Below are positions 1-8,825 of a stretch of DNA of 48,363 nt, one piece after another. The translations under genes and the position numbers were made by a program. The notes beneath the pieces are model-generated. The model worked only from the letters and a program-made list of their open reading frames with translations. It had not been told where the DNA came from and made no database searches. How positions within the stretch are numbered: position 1 is the stretch's first letter; each line of letters begins with the position of its first letter. Source of the stretch: an uncultured Prevotella sp. (lineage in GTDB: Bacteria > Bacteroidota > Bacteroidia > Bacteroidales > Bacteroidaceae); NCBI GenBank assembly GCA_900768785.1, contig CAAGEG010000069.1:1-48363 (forward strand), read 5' to 3'.

Positions 1-32
1 AAGTTTTTTGCCTATAATATACAGCTAATCAA

Positions 33-146
33 TTAAATACATGGTGTTTCAGGTCTCTTTTTGACACTTAAGCCCATTTTATAAGTTTTACTTACTGCAG
101 ATATAGTTATAGTAAGTAATATAATGATAAATATTTGTTTTCTCAT
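33..146 (-). CDS. Small ORF with signal-like N-terminus
   Basis: A 37-codon ORF that begins MRKQIFIIILLTITISA, a basic start followed by a hydrophobic stretch as in a signal peptide, then a short basic tail and a TAA stop. It lies just downstream of the exported phosphatase-fold gene, on the same strand, 67 nt away. The mature part is only about 20 residues, so it may be the 5' end of a gene broken by a frameshift or deletion rather than a working small protein. The window edge prevents a check of the following sequence. No family recognised. Confidence 0.25.
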   Translation of the reverse strand: MRKQIFIIILLTITISAVSKTYKMGLSVKKRPETPCI

Positions 147-213
147 AGCTATAACGTTTTTGTGCAATGTCCAAATTTGATAAGGAATAAATATTTATAT
201 ATGCTTTATGTGT

Positions 214-1095
214 TTATTTTAGTTCAAAATCACATACGATAGGGTAATGGTCAGATATAAATGTTACGCCATAGATGGTTTCGTCGTGGGTTGTAAACTT
301 TAATGGAGTGGCATTTCGGTAAAATATATGGTCAATATTGCTCGGCCATATCTTATCTTTAGTTGATTTCCACCCATTAAAACTACTTCTATTATCAGTC
401 ATTTCACTCATTTCTCTTGCAGACCACATCCATTGATAAAAAGGTATTAAGCTGTTACGTCTCTTTGCCGGCAAATCCCAACATGCATTCATGTCTCCTG
501 TAACAAAAATGGTTGCTTTATTACCCGCAATTTCTTTTAGACGATTAACAACAAGTTGTGCGCATTTATTTCTGGCAACATTGTCTGCTTCTTCTTTTTT
601 ATAAGGGAAATGTGTTGTAAGGAAATAAAATGACTTTCCGGAACAATTATCTTTAAGCTTAACCCATATAGCGGCTCTTATATTATTCTTATCTGTTGTT
701 TCAAAAGATACGCCGGGACGTGTATAATTATTATTCAGCCAAAAATATCCACTTTTTTTAAGATCGTATTTCCCCTTTTTATAAAATACCATAATTCTGC
801 CAGAGTTCTTCTCTGTAACATTCTCGCTTATGGGGATTCTAATATATTCATAATCAGGTAGCATATTTATGATCTCTTCATATTGTTTACCTCTGGGTTC
901 TTGCATACCAATTACGTCAGGCATTACTGTATGTATCATTTTTGCGCAAGGCTCTTGTCGTTTGCTCCAAGCATTATCAGCCGTGTCTTTAGGGTTGTCA
1001 AAACGTATATTAAAAGACATTACCCTTACATTAGTTGTCTGTCCCATAGCTACATAACTTATAGCGGTTAGAACAAAAAATATAATTTTTCTCAT
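214..1095 (-). CDS. Exported endonuclease/exonuclease/phosphatase-family hydrolase
   Basis: Metal-dependent phosphodiesterase/phosphatase fold (EEP, DNase I-like) of 293 residues. A signal peptide is seen at residues 1-18 (MRKIIFFVLTAISYVAMG), so the enzyme should act in the periplasm or outside. The family motifs are in order: SFNIRFDN (Asn29), GMQE (Glu66, metal ligand), TTHF (His161), GDMNA (Asp200, Asn202), NIDHIF (Asp254, His255) and the closing SDH (280-282). All catalytic positions are therefore present. Secreted members in Bacteroidota are usually small stand-alone proteins of unknown substrate; phosphodiesters, sphingomyelin-like lipids or nucleic acid are all possible. It stands alone between alaS and a short ORF, with no recognisable promoter in the 281-nt upstream gap. 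Confidence 0.85.
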   Translation of the reverse strand: MRKIIFFVLTAISYVAMGQTTNVRVMSFNIRFDNPKDTADNAWSKRQEPCAKMIHTVMPDVIGMQEPRGKQYEEIINMLPDYEYIRIPISENVTEKNSGRIMVFYKKGKYDLKKSGYFWLNNNYTRPGVSFETTDKNNIRAAIWVKLKDNCSGKSFYFLTTHFPYKKEEADNVARNKCAQLVVNRLKEIAGNKATIFVTGDMNACWDLPAKRRNSLIPFYQWMWSAREMSEMTDNRSSFNGWKSTKDKIWPSNIDHIFYRNATPLKFTTHDETIYGVTFISDHYPIVCDFELK

Positions 1096-1325
1096 AGTAT
1101 TAGTAATATTAAATATATCACTATATACCTTTAAGGAAGTAACTCTACTGAATTTTTCTTGTTATATTTTTGTTTTTTAACATAAAGACATTACGATGGA
1201 TGTAATTAGAGCATAATATAATAAGATTATATATAATATATTTTTTGTGTTATCGGTTTGTTTATATGATATTAATACATTTAATTTTACATATTATATA
1301 TATAGCTGAAAGTGTAATGGGTATA

Positions 1326-1358
1326 AACAATAAAAGCTCCCGATTTGGGAGCTTTTAG
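1326..1358 (-). terminator. Rho-independent terminator of alaS
   Basis: A perfect 10-bp stem, AAAAGCTCCC (1332-1341) with GGGAGCTTTT (1347-1356), and a 5-nt loop. On the minus strand it starts about 20 nt after the alaS stop codon and the stem ends in TTTT followed by an AT-rich stretch. It separates alaS from the downstream exported hydrolase gene. Confidence 0.8.
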
Positions 1359-1376
1359 ATATGATATTGAAGGAAT

Positions 1377-4001
1377 TTACATTTTGTTTTTAACAGTGTC
1401 TAATATTTCTTCTACCGCAATAGAGAGGCCGTTAATATCTTTACCTCCGGCAGTAGCAAAGTGTGGCTGTCCTCCACCACCGCCTTTAATATGTCGTGCA
1501 ACCTGACGAACAAGGGCTCCGGCATTTAGAGAACCATCAGCCACGAGGTCGTCGCTAAGCATAACAGTTAAAGTAGGACGGTCTTCAAAATGTGTTCCAA
1601 GCACACATAACATGTGATTAGGTAATGCTGCTTTTATTTTGAAAGCAAGATCTTTTGCCATGTCTGGTCTCATAGGCATAACCGCGGTAATGGTATTAAT
1701 ACCACATATGTCTTTTGCTTGTGATATAAGTCGTTCTTTTGCGCGTTCTACTGCCTCTGCTTGGAACTTCTCAATACTCTTTTTCATAGAGTCATGTTCT
1801 TCTATGTATTTGGCAATAACTCCTTTAAGGTCTTTGGCATTGTTAAATAGAGATTTGATAGCAATAATGCTATCTTCAAGATCGTATAACAATTGCTCGC
1901 ATTCTTTGCCTGTCTTAGCCTCAATACGTCTTATTCCGGCAGCTACGCTACTTTCGCTAATTATTTTGAACATTCCTATATGTCCTGTTGATGATGCATG
2001 AATACCTCCACAGAACTCAACACTGGGACCGAATTGAACCACGCGAACCCTATCTCCGTATTTTTCACCGAATAATGCAATAGCACCAAGTTTCTTTGCT
2101 TCGTCAATAGGAATGTCACGATGTTCATCCAAACAGAAGTCTTGACGTATCATGTCATTTACCTTGCGCTCTACTTCGCGAATTTCTTCTGCTGTCATCT
2201 TCTGAAAATGAGAGAAGTCAAACCTTAGAGTGTCATCAGAAACAAATGAACCTTTTTGTTCTACGTGATCGCCAAGCACTTGTTTAAGAGCATAATCTAA
2301 TAAATGAGTTGCTGTGTGGTTAGCAGCGCTGGCGTTACGCTTATCAGTGTCAACACATGCCATGAAGTCTGCCTCTATGTTTTTTGGCAAAGCTTTAACA
2401 ATATGTATAGATTGACCATTCTCGCGTTTTGTGTCTATGATGTCAATAGTTTCATTTTCACTAACGAGAACACCTTTATCGCCAACTTGTCCACCCATTT
2501 CTCCATAAAAAGGAGTGTTGTCTAACACAAGTTCGTAGAAAGAATTTTTCTTTTGTGTCACTTGACGATACCTAAGAACATGACATTCATATTCAGTAAA
2601 GTCATAGCCAACAAATTTTTGTTCTCCGCTTTTTATTTCTATCCAATCGCCATTTTCTACGACAGCAGCATTACGAGCACGTGCCTTTTGCTTTTGCATT
2701 TCTTCGTCAAACTGTTTTTCATCTACAGTAAGACCATTTTCTCGACATATAAGTTCTGTTAGGTCAAGAGGGAATCCGTATGTGTCAAATAGGCGGAATG
2801 CCTTTATTCCATCTAATTCCTTTTTGCCTTCAGCCTTTATCTCATTCATGGCGTCTGTTAACATGGCAATACCATTAGACAACGTGCGCAAGAACGAGTC
2901 TTCTTCTTCTTGAATAACCTTCATTATCAGCTCTCGTTGAGCCGGCAACTCAGGATATGCATCACCCATTTCTCTAATTAGTGTTGGTATAAGACGATAT
3001 AAGAAGGCTTCTTTCTGTTCAAGGAAAGTATAAGCATAACGTACCGCACGGCGCAATATACGTCTTATTACATATCCGGCTTTTGCGTTGCTTGGTAATT
3101 GTCCGTCTGCGATAGAAAATGCTACTGCGCGCAGATGGTCTGCTACAACTCGCATGGCAATATCTATCTTTTCTTCTTTGCCATATTCTAATCCGGACAA
3201 GTTGCAAATTTCCTTTATTATAGGTTGAAAGATGTCTGTATCATAATTTGAATGCTTGTTTTGTATAGCTCTTACAAGACGTTCAAATCCCATACCTGTA
3301 TCAATGACCTTCATGGGTAACAATTCCAAAGAACCATCTGCTTTGCGGTTATATTGCATAAAGACAATATTCCAGATTTCAATTACTTGAGGATTGTCTT
3401 TGTTTACAAGTTCGCGTCCAGAAAGTTGTGCCTTTTCTTCTGGTGAACGTGAGTCAAGATGAATTTCAGAACAAGGTCCACAAGGTCCGGTATCACCCAT
3501 TTCCCAAAAGTTATCATGTTTATTTCCGTTGATAATATGATCAGCCGGAACATGTTTTAGCCAAAATTGAGCAGCTTCATCATCGCGTTTAAGATTTTCT
3601 TCTTCGGCGCCTTCAAATACGGTAACATAGAGATCGGCTGGGTCAAGATGTAAAACATCAACAAGATATTCCCAAGCATAGTCAATAGCACCTTCTTTAA
3701 AATAGTCTCCGAAACTCCAATTGCCAAGCATTTCAAACATGGTATGATGATAGGTGTCGTGTCCTACCTCTTCCAAGTCGTTGTGTTTTCCACTTACACG
3801 AAGGCATTTTTGAGAATCAGCCCTACGGCGTGGCTCCGGTTCTCGTGTACCGAGAATAATGTCTTTCCATTGGTTCATGCCGGCATTTGTAAACATCAGA
3901 GTTGGATCGTCTTTTATTACCATAGGTGCAGACGGAACAATCTGATGCCCTTTCTCTTCAAAAAAATTTTTGAACGATTCGCGTATTTCGTTAGCTGTCA
4001 T
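1377..4001 (-). CDS. alaS: Alanyl-tRNA synthetase
   Basis: Cytoplasmic class II synthetase that charges tRNA-Ala and removes mischarged Ser/Gly. At 874 residues it has the full bacterial length. The N-terminal aminoacylation core is clear (MTANEIRESFKNFFEEKGH, then MFTNAGMNQWK). The editing domain shows HTATHL near residue 560 and CGGIHASSTG near residue 663, the usual four zinc-binding positions. The C-terminal oligomerisation domain ends with a glycine-rich GGGGGQPHFATAGG. The start chosen gives the conserved N-terminus. It lies 83 nt downstream of the FKBP lipoprotein gene and may be read from the same transcript; no consensus promoter is seen in that gap. Confidence 0.97.
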   Translation of the reverse strand: MTANEIRESFKNFFEEKGHQIVPSAPMVIKDDPTLMFTNAGMNQWKDIILGTREPEPRRRADSQKCLRVSGKHNDLEEVGHDTYHHTMFEMLGNWSFGDYFKEGAIDYAWEYLVDVLHLDPADLYVTVFEGAEEENLKRDDEAAQFWLKHVPADHIINGNKHDNFWEMGDTGPCGPCSEIHLDSRSPEEKAQLSGRELVNKDNPQVIEIWNIVFMQYNRKADGSLELLPMKVIDTGMGFERLVRAIQNKHSNYDTDIFQPIIKEICNLSGLEYGKEEKIDIAMRVVADHLRAVAFSIADGQLPSNAKAGYVIRRILRRAVRYAYTFLEQKEAFLYRLIPTLIREMGDAYPELPAQRELIMKVIQEEEDSFLRTLSNGIAMLTDAMNEIKAEGKKELDGIKAFRLFDTYGFPLDLTELICRENGLTVDEKQFDEEMQKQKARARNAAVVENGDWIEIKSGEQKFVGYDFTEYECHVLRYRQVTQKKNSFYELVLDNTPFYGEMGGQVGDKGVLVSENETIDIIDTKRENGQSIHIVKALPKNIEADFMACVDTDKRNASAANHTATHLLDYALKQVLGDHVEQKGSFVSDDTLRFDFSHFQKMTAEEIREVERKVNDMIRQDFCLDEHRDIPIDEAKKLGAIALFGEKYGDRVRVVQFGPSVEFCGGIHASSTGHIGMFKIISESSVAAGIRRIEAKTGKECEQLLYDLEDSIIAIKSLFNNAKDLKGVIAKYIEEHDSMKKSIEKFQAEAVERAKERLISQAKDICGINTITAVMPMRPDMAKDLAFKIKAALPNHMLCVLGTHFEDRPTLTVMLSDDLVADGSLNAGALVRQVARHIKGGGGGQPHFATAGGKDINGLSIAVEEILDTVKNKM

Positions 4002-4084
4002 ATTTGTATTTTGAATTGTTGTTGGTCTTAGAGTGTTTATCTTATTCCAACAATGTTTGATTTTGTGTTTTTATATAATGAATT

Positions 4085-4690
4085 TTAATATTGGGGTAAT
4101 GGTGTTCCGGGTCTTGAATATGCTCTTAGCGCTATGTCAAATATCAAAGTGCTGAAAGCCGGGATGTCACTATTGTCCGTAGAGCCATAGCCCATTCTGT
4201 AAGGGATATATACACGCCATTGGTCGCCTATGTGCATGTGTTGTAAGGCTGTAGCGAATCCGTCAACAGTATTGCCGACATATAATTTTGCCGGATTGGC
4301 AGTCAGTGGATTGTAGTCGTCTGTGTAACTTTGGTCAAAGACATATCCGCTTGTGTGATAGATAGTAGGTATCAGTCTGCCTCTGTAATCTACAAGAACA
4401 GAGTCTGAGAACAACGGACATCCACTTCCATTTCCTTCATTAATAACCTCAACAACAATGTTTTGGTCATAATCTATGTTGATAGTGTCTTCTAATGAGT
4501 AATTTCTTATTATTTTCCAACTACCGTCTTGACAATCTTTTGCCTTAAGATAGACATCTGAAAAATACTGTTCATTACGGTTTTTCCAATCTTCAAACTC
4601 ATTGTCTTCATCAGAGCTCTCGCTACAAGATATGAATGTAATAGGAGCAATGATTGCTGTTATCAACACCAATAAAGTATATTTATTCAT
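4085..4690 (-). CDS. FKBP-type peptidyl-prolyl isomerase lipoprotein
   Basis: Predicted outer-envelope folding catalyst, 201 residues. The N-terminus is a lipoprotein signal with lipobox FISC (Cys about 22) followed by an acidic tether SESSDEDNEFED. The C-terminal half, about residues 95-195, matches the FKBP fold: VLVDYRGRLIPT, VFDQSYTDD, a GFATALQHMHIGDQWRVYIPY segment and a closing strand LIFDIALRAYSRP. Several active-site aromatics are kept, though the GT...FDSS part is diverged, so isomerase activity is likely but not certain. It starts 11 nt after glyQS ends and is almost certainly co-transcribed with it. Confidence 0.85.
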   Translation of the reverse strand: MNKYTLLVLITAIIAPITFISCSESSDEDNEFEDWKNRNEQYFSDVYLKAKDCQDGSWKIIRNYSLEDTINIDYDQNIVVEVINEGNGSGCPLFSDSVLVDYRGRLIPTIYHTSGYVFDQSYTDDYNPLTANPAKLYVGNTVDGFATALQHMHIGDQWRVYIPYRMGYGSTDNSDIPAFSTLIFDIALRAYSRPGTPLPQY

Positions 4691-4701
4691 GTATATATTT
4701 A

Positions 4702-6243
4702 TTATTGCAGTTTTTTTAGCAAGCTTGCGATACTTACTTTATCTTCTATAATACCATTCAGATCGGCTATATTAACTCTTTCTTGCTCCATTGTGTCTCT
4801 AAATCTAAGAGTTACCATGTTGTCTTTTAGTGTATCGTGATCTACAGTTACACAATATGGGGTACCTATAGCGTCTTGTCTGCGATAACGTTTGCCGATA
4901 GAGTCTTTCTCGTCATACTGACAATTGAAGTGGAACTTCAAATTATCAATAATTTCGCGAGCTTTTTCAGGCAGACCATCTTTTTTAACTAAAGGCATTA
5001 CACATAGTTTTACAGGTGCAAGAGCTGCCGGTAATTTTAGTACCACACGTGTTTCTCCATTTTCCAAAGTCTCTTCGCAATAGGAATGACACATGATAGA
5101 AAGGAACATGCGGTCCACTCCGATACTTGTTTCTATTACAAACGGGGTGTAGCTTTCATTTGTTTGCGGGTCAAAATATTTTATGCTCTTACCTGAGAAT
5201 TTCTCATGTTGTGAAAGGTCAAAGTTTGTTCTACTATGAATTCCTTCAACTTCTTTGAATCCAAAAGGCATTTTAAATTCAATATCGGTAGCAGCATTAG
5301 CATAGTGGGCTAATTTTTCATGGTCGTGAAATCTGTAATTTTCAGCACCAAAGCCCAACGCTTGATGCCAAGCCATTCGTGTTTGTTTCCACTTAGGGAA
5401 CCAATCTAATTCTGTTCCCGGCTTTACAAAGAATTGCATTTCCATTTGTTCAAACTCACGCATGCGGAAGATAAACTGTCTTGCTACGATTTCATTTCTG
5501 AATGCTTTACCTATTTGAGCAATACCAAAAGGTATCTTCATGCGTCCTGTCTTTTGCACATTCAAATAGTTTACGAATATTCCTTGTGCCGTTTCCGGTC
5601 TTAGATAAACTTTCATTGAGCTATCTGCAGTAGAGCCCATTTCGGTTGAGAACATCAAATTAAACTGTCTTACGTCAGTCCAGTTTTTTGTTCCGCTTAT
5701 CGGATCAGCAATCTCTTCATCTATGATAATCTGTCTTAGCTCTTCCAGATCCATGTCATTCATGGCCTTACTATATCTTTCATGTAAGGCATCGCGCTTT
5801 TTCTGATTTTCTATTACGCGATTGTTTGTTTGTCTGAATTGCTCTTCATCAAAAGCCTCTCCGAAGCGTTTACGAGCTTTAGCTATTTCTTTGTTTATCT
5901 TTTCCTCATATTTGGCAATCTGATCTTCTATCAGCACATCTGCACGATAACGTTTTTTTGAGTCACGATTATCAATAAGAGGGTCGTTAAATGCGTCAAC
6001 GTGTCCGCTTGCTTTCCATATAGTAGGATGCATGAATATAGCAGAATCTATTCCTACAATGTTTTCATGCAGCAATACCATGCTCTTCCACCAATATTGC
6101 TTTATGTTGTTTTTCAGTTCCACGCCGTTTTGTCCGTAGTCATAAACTGCGCCCAAACCATCATAAATATCACTACTTGGAAAAACAAATCCATATTCTT
6201 TACAATGAGATACTATTTTCTTGAAAACATCTTCTTGTGCCAT
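4702..6243 (-). CDS. glyQS: Glycyl-tRNA synthetase, single-chain alpha2 type
   Basis: Charges tRNA-Gly in the cytoplasm. This is the eukaryote-like homodimeric form (513 residues), not the alpha/beta heterotetramer of E. coli; it is the usual form in Bacteroidota. Seen: an N-terminal class II core (VFPSSDIYDGLGAVYDYGQNG), motif 2 around FRNEIVARQFIFRMREFEQ, the ETSIGVDRMFL motif 3 region, and a C-terminal anticodon-binding domain starting near LPAALAPVKLCVMPLV. The start codon lies 34 nt downstream of a perfect Bacteroidota promoter -7 box. Leads a unit with the FKBP lipoprotein and possibly alaS. Confidence 0.96.
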   Translation of the reverse strand: MAQEDVFKKIVSHCKEYGFVFPSSDIYDGLGAVYDYGQNGVELKNNIKQYWWKSMVLLHENIVGIDSAIFMHPTIWKASGHVDAFNDPLIDNRDSKKRYRADVLIEDQIAKYEEKINKEIAKARKRFGEAFDEEQFRQTNNRVIENQKKRDALHERYSKAMNDMDLEELRQIIIDEEIADPISGTKNWTDVRQFNLMFSTEMGSTADSSMKVYLRPETAQGIFVNYLNVQKTGRMKIPFGIAQIGKAFRNEIVARQFIFRMREFEQMEMQFFVKPGTELDWFPKWKQTRMAWHQALGFGAENYRFHDHEKLAHYANAATDIEFKMPFGFKEVEGIHSRTNFDLSQHEKFSGKSIKYFDPQTNESYTPFVIETSIGVDRMFLSIMCHSYCEETLENGETRVVLKLPAALAPVKLCVMPLVKKDGLPEKAREIIDNLKFHFNCQYDEKDSIGKRYRRQDAIGTPYCVTVDHDTLKDNMVTLRFRDTMEQERVNIADLNGIIEDKVSIASLLKKLQ

Positions 6244-6276
6244 AATTTGTTAGTTGTTAGTATGTTGTTGCGGCTG

Positions 6277-6307
6277 CAAAGATAGTGCAAACCGAAGACA
6301 ATGCAAA
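6277..6307 (-). promoter_or_regulatory. Bacteroidota promoter of glyQS
   Basis: On the minus strand, -33 box TTTG (6304-6307), exactly 19 nt, then -7 box TATCTTTG (6277-6284). This matches the known Bacteroidota sigma factor consensus TTTG-N19-TAnnTTTG at every fixed base. The leader before the glyQS ATG is short (about 25-30 nt) and AC-rich, with no Shine-Dalgarno sequence, as is common in this phylum. Confidence 0.85.
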
Positions 6308-6400
6308 GGAAAAGTATGTTTTTCTTTGTATTGTAGAGGTGCATTTTATCTTTAATTAATACAGACTAAGGTTCTGTGATAAAATAAAAATACGTTTTGT

Positions 6401-6431
6401 TTTGAATTTTTCTTACCTTGCGCTATCTTTG
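6401..6431 (+). promoter_or_regulatory. Bacteroidota promoter, rightward
   Basis: -33 box TTTG (6401-6404), exactly 19 nt, then -7 box TATCTTTG (6424-6431); a full match to the phylum consensus. It faces away from the glyQS promoter and should drive the small ORF at 6458 and the two glycan-type genes after it. Confidence 0.8.
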
Positions 6432-6457
6432 CATAGAAATAAAAATATAGAATCTTA

Positions 6458-6634
6458 ATGGTTGAATATCCAGCTCGTAGGTTCTACATCTTGTTAATGC
6501 TTGTGTATGGTGAGCGGGCTGTTCGCTTTTTGTTCGTAAAGGCTTTCCTGTTGATGGGGTCTTTTCTTTATTCGGTGGAAAAAGTTTATATATGCTGCTA
6601 TAAATCTTTTATGATGCTGACTCGAACCCGATGA
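6458..6634 (+). CDS. Small ORF (58 aa) behind a perfect promoter
   Basis: An ATG 27 nt after the -7 box opens a 58-residue frame that starts MVEYPARRFYILL and ends in TGA. The product is basic and hydrophobic, with two weak membrane-like stretches (about residues 9-17 and 23-39) and two adjacent cysteines (46-47). No family is recognised. It is the first ATG of the predicted transcript, so ribosomes should meet it first; it could be a leader peptide or small membrane protein, or the region could simply be the untranslated leader of the glycosyltransferase gene, which begins 82 nt downstream. Confidence 0.4.
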   Translation: MVEYPARRFYILLMLVYGERAVRFLFVKAFLLMGSFLYSVEKVYICCYKSFMMLTRTR

Positions 6635-6716
6635 TCAAACAGGTACAATGCTATTTATAACCAAGTGCCCTATATATTGGTACACGTTACACAATGTTGT
6701 TTAAATTGTATATATT

Positions 6717-7673
6717 ATGAATTCGCATATTCTGAAACGCATAATAATCAGGTTTATTGAATTTGGTGGTTGGCGAGTCGTTATAGAATATATAAGAATG
6801 GGACTGCTTTTTACTTGTGTGAAGAGCGTTTTTATGAGTATCGTAAAGAGACAATCTTTAAAATCAGCATACTATGCAATCATCTCTCGTGTGGAGAGTG
6901 TGTTGACGGATAGATATTGGCATTCTGAAAATAGCACATCCAAACCGGTGGTATGCAATTTAGAAGACGAGCAACGCAAGATTCTTTGGTTTTGTTGGTT
7001 GCAAGGGCTTGATAATGCCCCGTTGTCGGTAAAAAAGTGTATAGATGTTGCAGCAAGGGAAATGCCACAATACACGTTGAGAGTTATTACCGACGACAAT
7101 TACAAACGTTGGGTAGCGCTACCTGTTTATATAGAAGAGAAATACAAAAAAGGATATATACCTAAAGCACACATGAGCGACTTGCTCCGTGTTGAACTAT
7201 TGTCGGCTTACGGTGGTATTTATATGGACGCTTCAGTCTATTGTTCCGGCTTTGGTAATGATAAATTGAAAGAGAGATTAGCAAAGATAACGTCATGCGA
7301 CATGTTCTTTTTTCGATATTTTGACCGTAATGGTACTTGTGTGGGAATAGCAAATTGGTTTATTGTTGCAAAGGCGGGCAACCCCTTATTAATGGATGTC
7401 AGACGTATGATGCATGCTTATTGGCGTGATTATAGCTGTGTCGTTAATTATTATATGATGCATCTGTTTATGGAATTAGCATGTAAATCTTTTTCTGAAA
7501 TTGCCGACAAAATGCCGAAGCTTAATGCTTACCACAGACTGAGGTTAGGATATATGTTAGAAAAAGGTTTTGACCCTCGTAAATGGGAAACATTAAAAGA
7601 GAATGTTGCTCTTCATAAACTCAATCATAGAAAGGTACAATCGTTGTCGTTGCCGGAGGATGGTGATAACTAA
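6717..7673 (+). CDS. Capsular-polysaccharide-type glycosyltransferase
   Basis: Predicted GT-A fold sugar transferase of the Caps_synth / GT32-like group (318 residues), acting on the cytoplasmic side of the membrane. Seen: the N-terminal strand ILWFCWLQGLDNAP (about 89-102), a VITDDNY segment, and the donor-site block HMSDLLRVELLSAYGGIYMD (152-171), in which Asp155 and Asp171 are the expected nucleotide-sugar/metal contacts. No signal peptide; the N-terminus is basic and amphipathic, suiting peripheral membrane binding. The gene is 63 nt upstream of a nucleotidyltransferase-fold gene and probably shares its transcript. Acceptor and donor sugars cannot be told from sequence. Confidence 0.75.
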   Translation: MNSHILKRIIIRFIEFGGWRVVIEYIRMGLLFTCVKSVFMSIVKRQSLKSAYYAIISRVESVLTDRYWHSENSTSKPVVCNLEDEQRKILWFCWLQGLDNAPLSVKKCIDVAAREMPQYTLRVITDDNYKRWVALPVYIEEKYKKGYIPKAHMSDLLRVELLSAYGGIYMDASVYCSGFGNDKLKERLAKITSCDMFFFRYFDRNGTCVGIANWFIVAKAGNPLLMDVRRMMHAYWRDYSCVVNYYMMHLFMELACKSFSEIADKMPKLNAYHRLRLGYMLEKGFDPRKWETLKENVALHKLNHRKVQSLSLPEDGDN

Positions 7674-7736
7674 ATAAACTGTACGTTTTGACCACGTCGG
7701 AGCGCAACAAGTTCTAACGAAAACAATTAATTTACT

Positions 7737-8825
7737 ATGTTTATATATACCGGTTTCTTAGAGTTGCTCATGGTGGCAATAGGCAAAAGAGAAAGTTTGT
7801 CCTATTCTCCAACACCAACAGAGTGGGATGAACTATTCCGAATGTCAAAAAATCAAGCCATAGCAGCCGTTATGTTTAAAGGTGTAGAGCACTTGCCCAA
7901 AGAGCAAATACCGCCAAAACCAATCTTGTTGCAATGGTTCGCATTATACCAACAGATAAGAAAGCGCAACGAGGAAATAAATGCCGCAGCTGTGGCAGTT
8001 ACTCAAAGATTTGACATCAAAGGGTTAAAGAGTTGCATTCTTAAAGGACAAGCCAACGCATTGCTATATCCCGATCCTTATTCAAGAACTCCGGGAGATA
8101 TAGATATATGGATTGACTGTGGACATAAACGGTTGTTGGCAATGGCAAATGAAATAGGTGTTTCCGGAGAAGCATGTTATCATCATGTTGATGGTGGAAA
8201 ATACAATGACATACCAATAGAAATTCACTATAAACCTTCGTTTATGTTTTTCCCCTTGCACAATACGAGGTTGCAACGCTGGTTCGTAGAAAACGCCGAA
8301 GAGCAATACTCAAACAGAGTCTCCTTGCCTGATACCAACGGTGAAGTGTCTGTACCTACCCAAAAATTTAATATCATATTCCAATTATCACATCTCTATA
8401 AACATTTTCTGCAAGAGGGCGTAGGACTAAGACAATTTATGGACTATTATTATCTTTTGTCCGGAATAGATGTCATGCCGGAAATAACATATACGTTACG
8501 CCATTTGGGTATGTACAACTTCGCTCGTGGAGTGATGTGGGTGCTTATTGAAATCTTTGGCTTGGATAACAACAAGACTATTGCGGCTCCCGACATACGA
8601 AGGGGACGTATCATTCTTGACGAAATAATGGCAGGCGGCAATTTCGGAAAGTTTGACAAACGTTTTATGAGCGGCACACAGACAACACCCATCAAACACA
8701 ATCTTGCACGTCTGTATCGTGATGTCAGACTTGTAGCATTATTCCCGTCAGAGTGTATCTGCGAACCATTATTCAGATTGTGGCATTGGTGGTGGAGAAA
8801 AAAAGTAAACAAAATAAGGGTTTAA
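7737..8825 (+). CDS. Nucleotidyltransferase-fold protein (NTP_transf_5-like)
   Basis: 362 residues, no signal peptide. The core carries the uncharacterised nucleotidyltransferase signature: LKSCILKG (about 97-104), then the metal-binding motif PGDIDIWI with Asp121 and Asp123, then PIEIHYKPSF with a further acidic residue. The C-terminal half is helical. Family members sit in polysaccharide or peptide-modification loci of Bacteroidota; their reaction is unknown. Here it follows a glycosyltransferase gene, which suggests a role in surface glycan assembly, but that is inference from position. Confidence 0.7.
   Translation: MFIYTGFLELLMVAIGKRESLSYSPTPTEWDELFRMSKNQAIAAVMFKGVEHLPKEQIPPKPILLQWFALYQQIRKRNEEINAAAVAVTQRFDIKGLKSCILKGQANALLYPDPYSRTPGDIDIWIDCGHKRLLAMANEIGVSGEACYHHVDGGKYNDIPIEIHYKPSFMFFPLHNTRLQRWFVENAEEQYSNRVSLPDTNGEVSVPTQKFNIIFQLSHLYKHFLQEGVGLRQFMDYYYLLSGIDVMPEITYTLRHLGMYNFARGVMWVLIEIFGLDNNKTIAAPDIRRGRIILDEIMAGGNFGKFDKRFMSGTQTTPIKHNLARLYRDVRLVALFPSECICEPLFRLWHWWWRKKVNKIRV

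Noticed and set aside
4019..4053. Hairpin between the FKBP lipoprotein gene and alaS as a terminator
   Set aside because: Only a 7-bp stem with a 21-nt loop and no T-run on the minus strand.
6605..6640. tRNA-like TCGAACCC on the plus strand (GGGTTCGA on the minus strand)
   Set aside because: The flanks do not form a T-stem or acceptor stem and no D or anticodon arm is found; it lies at the end of the small ORF.
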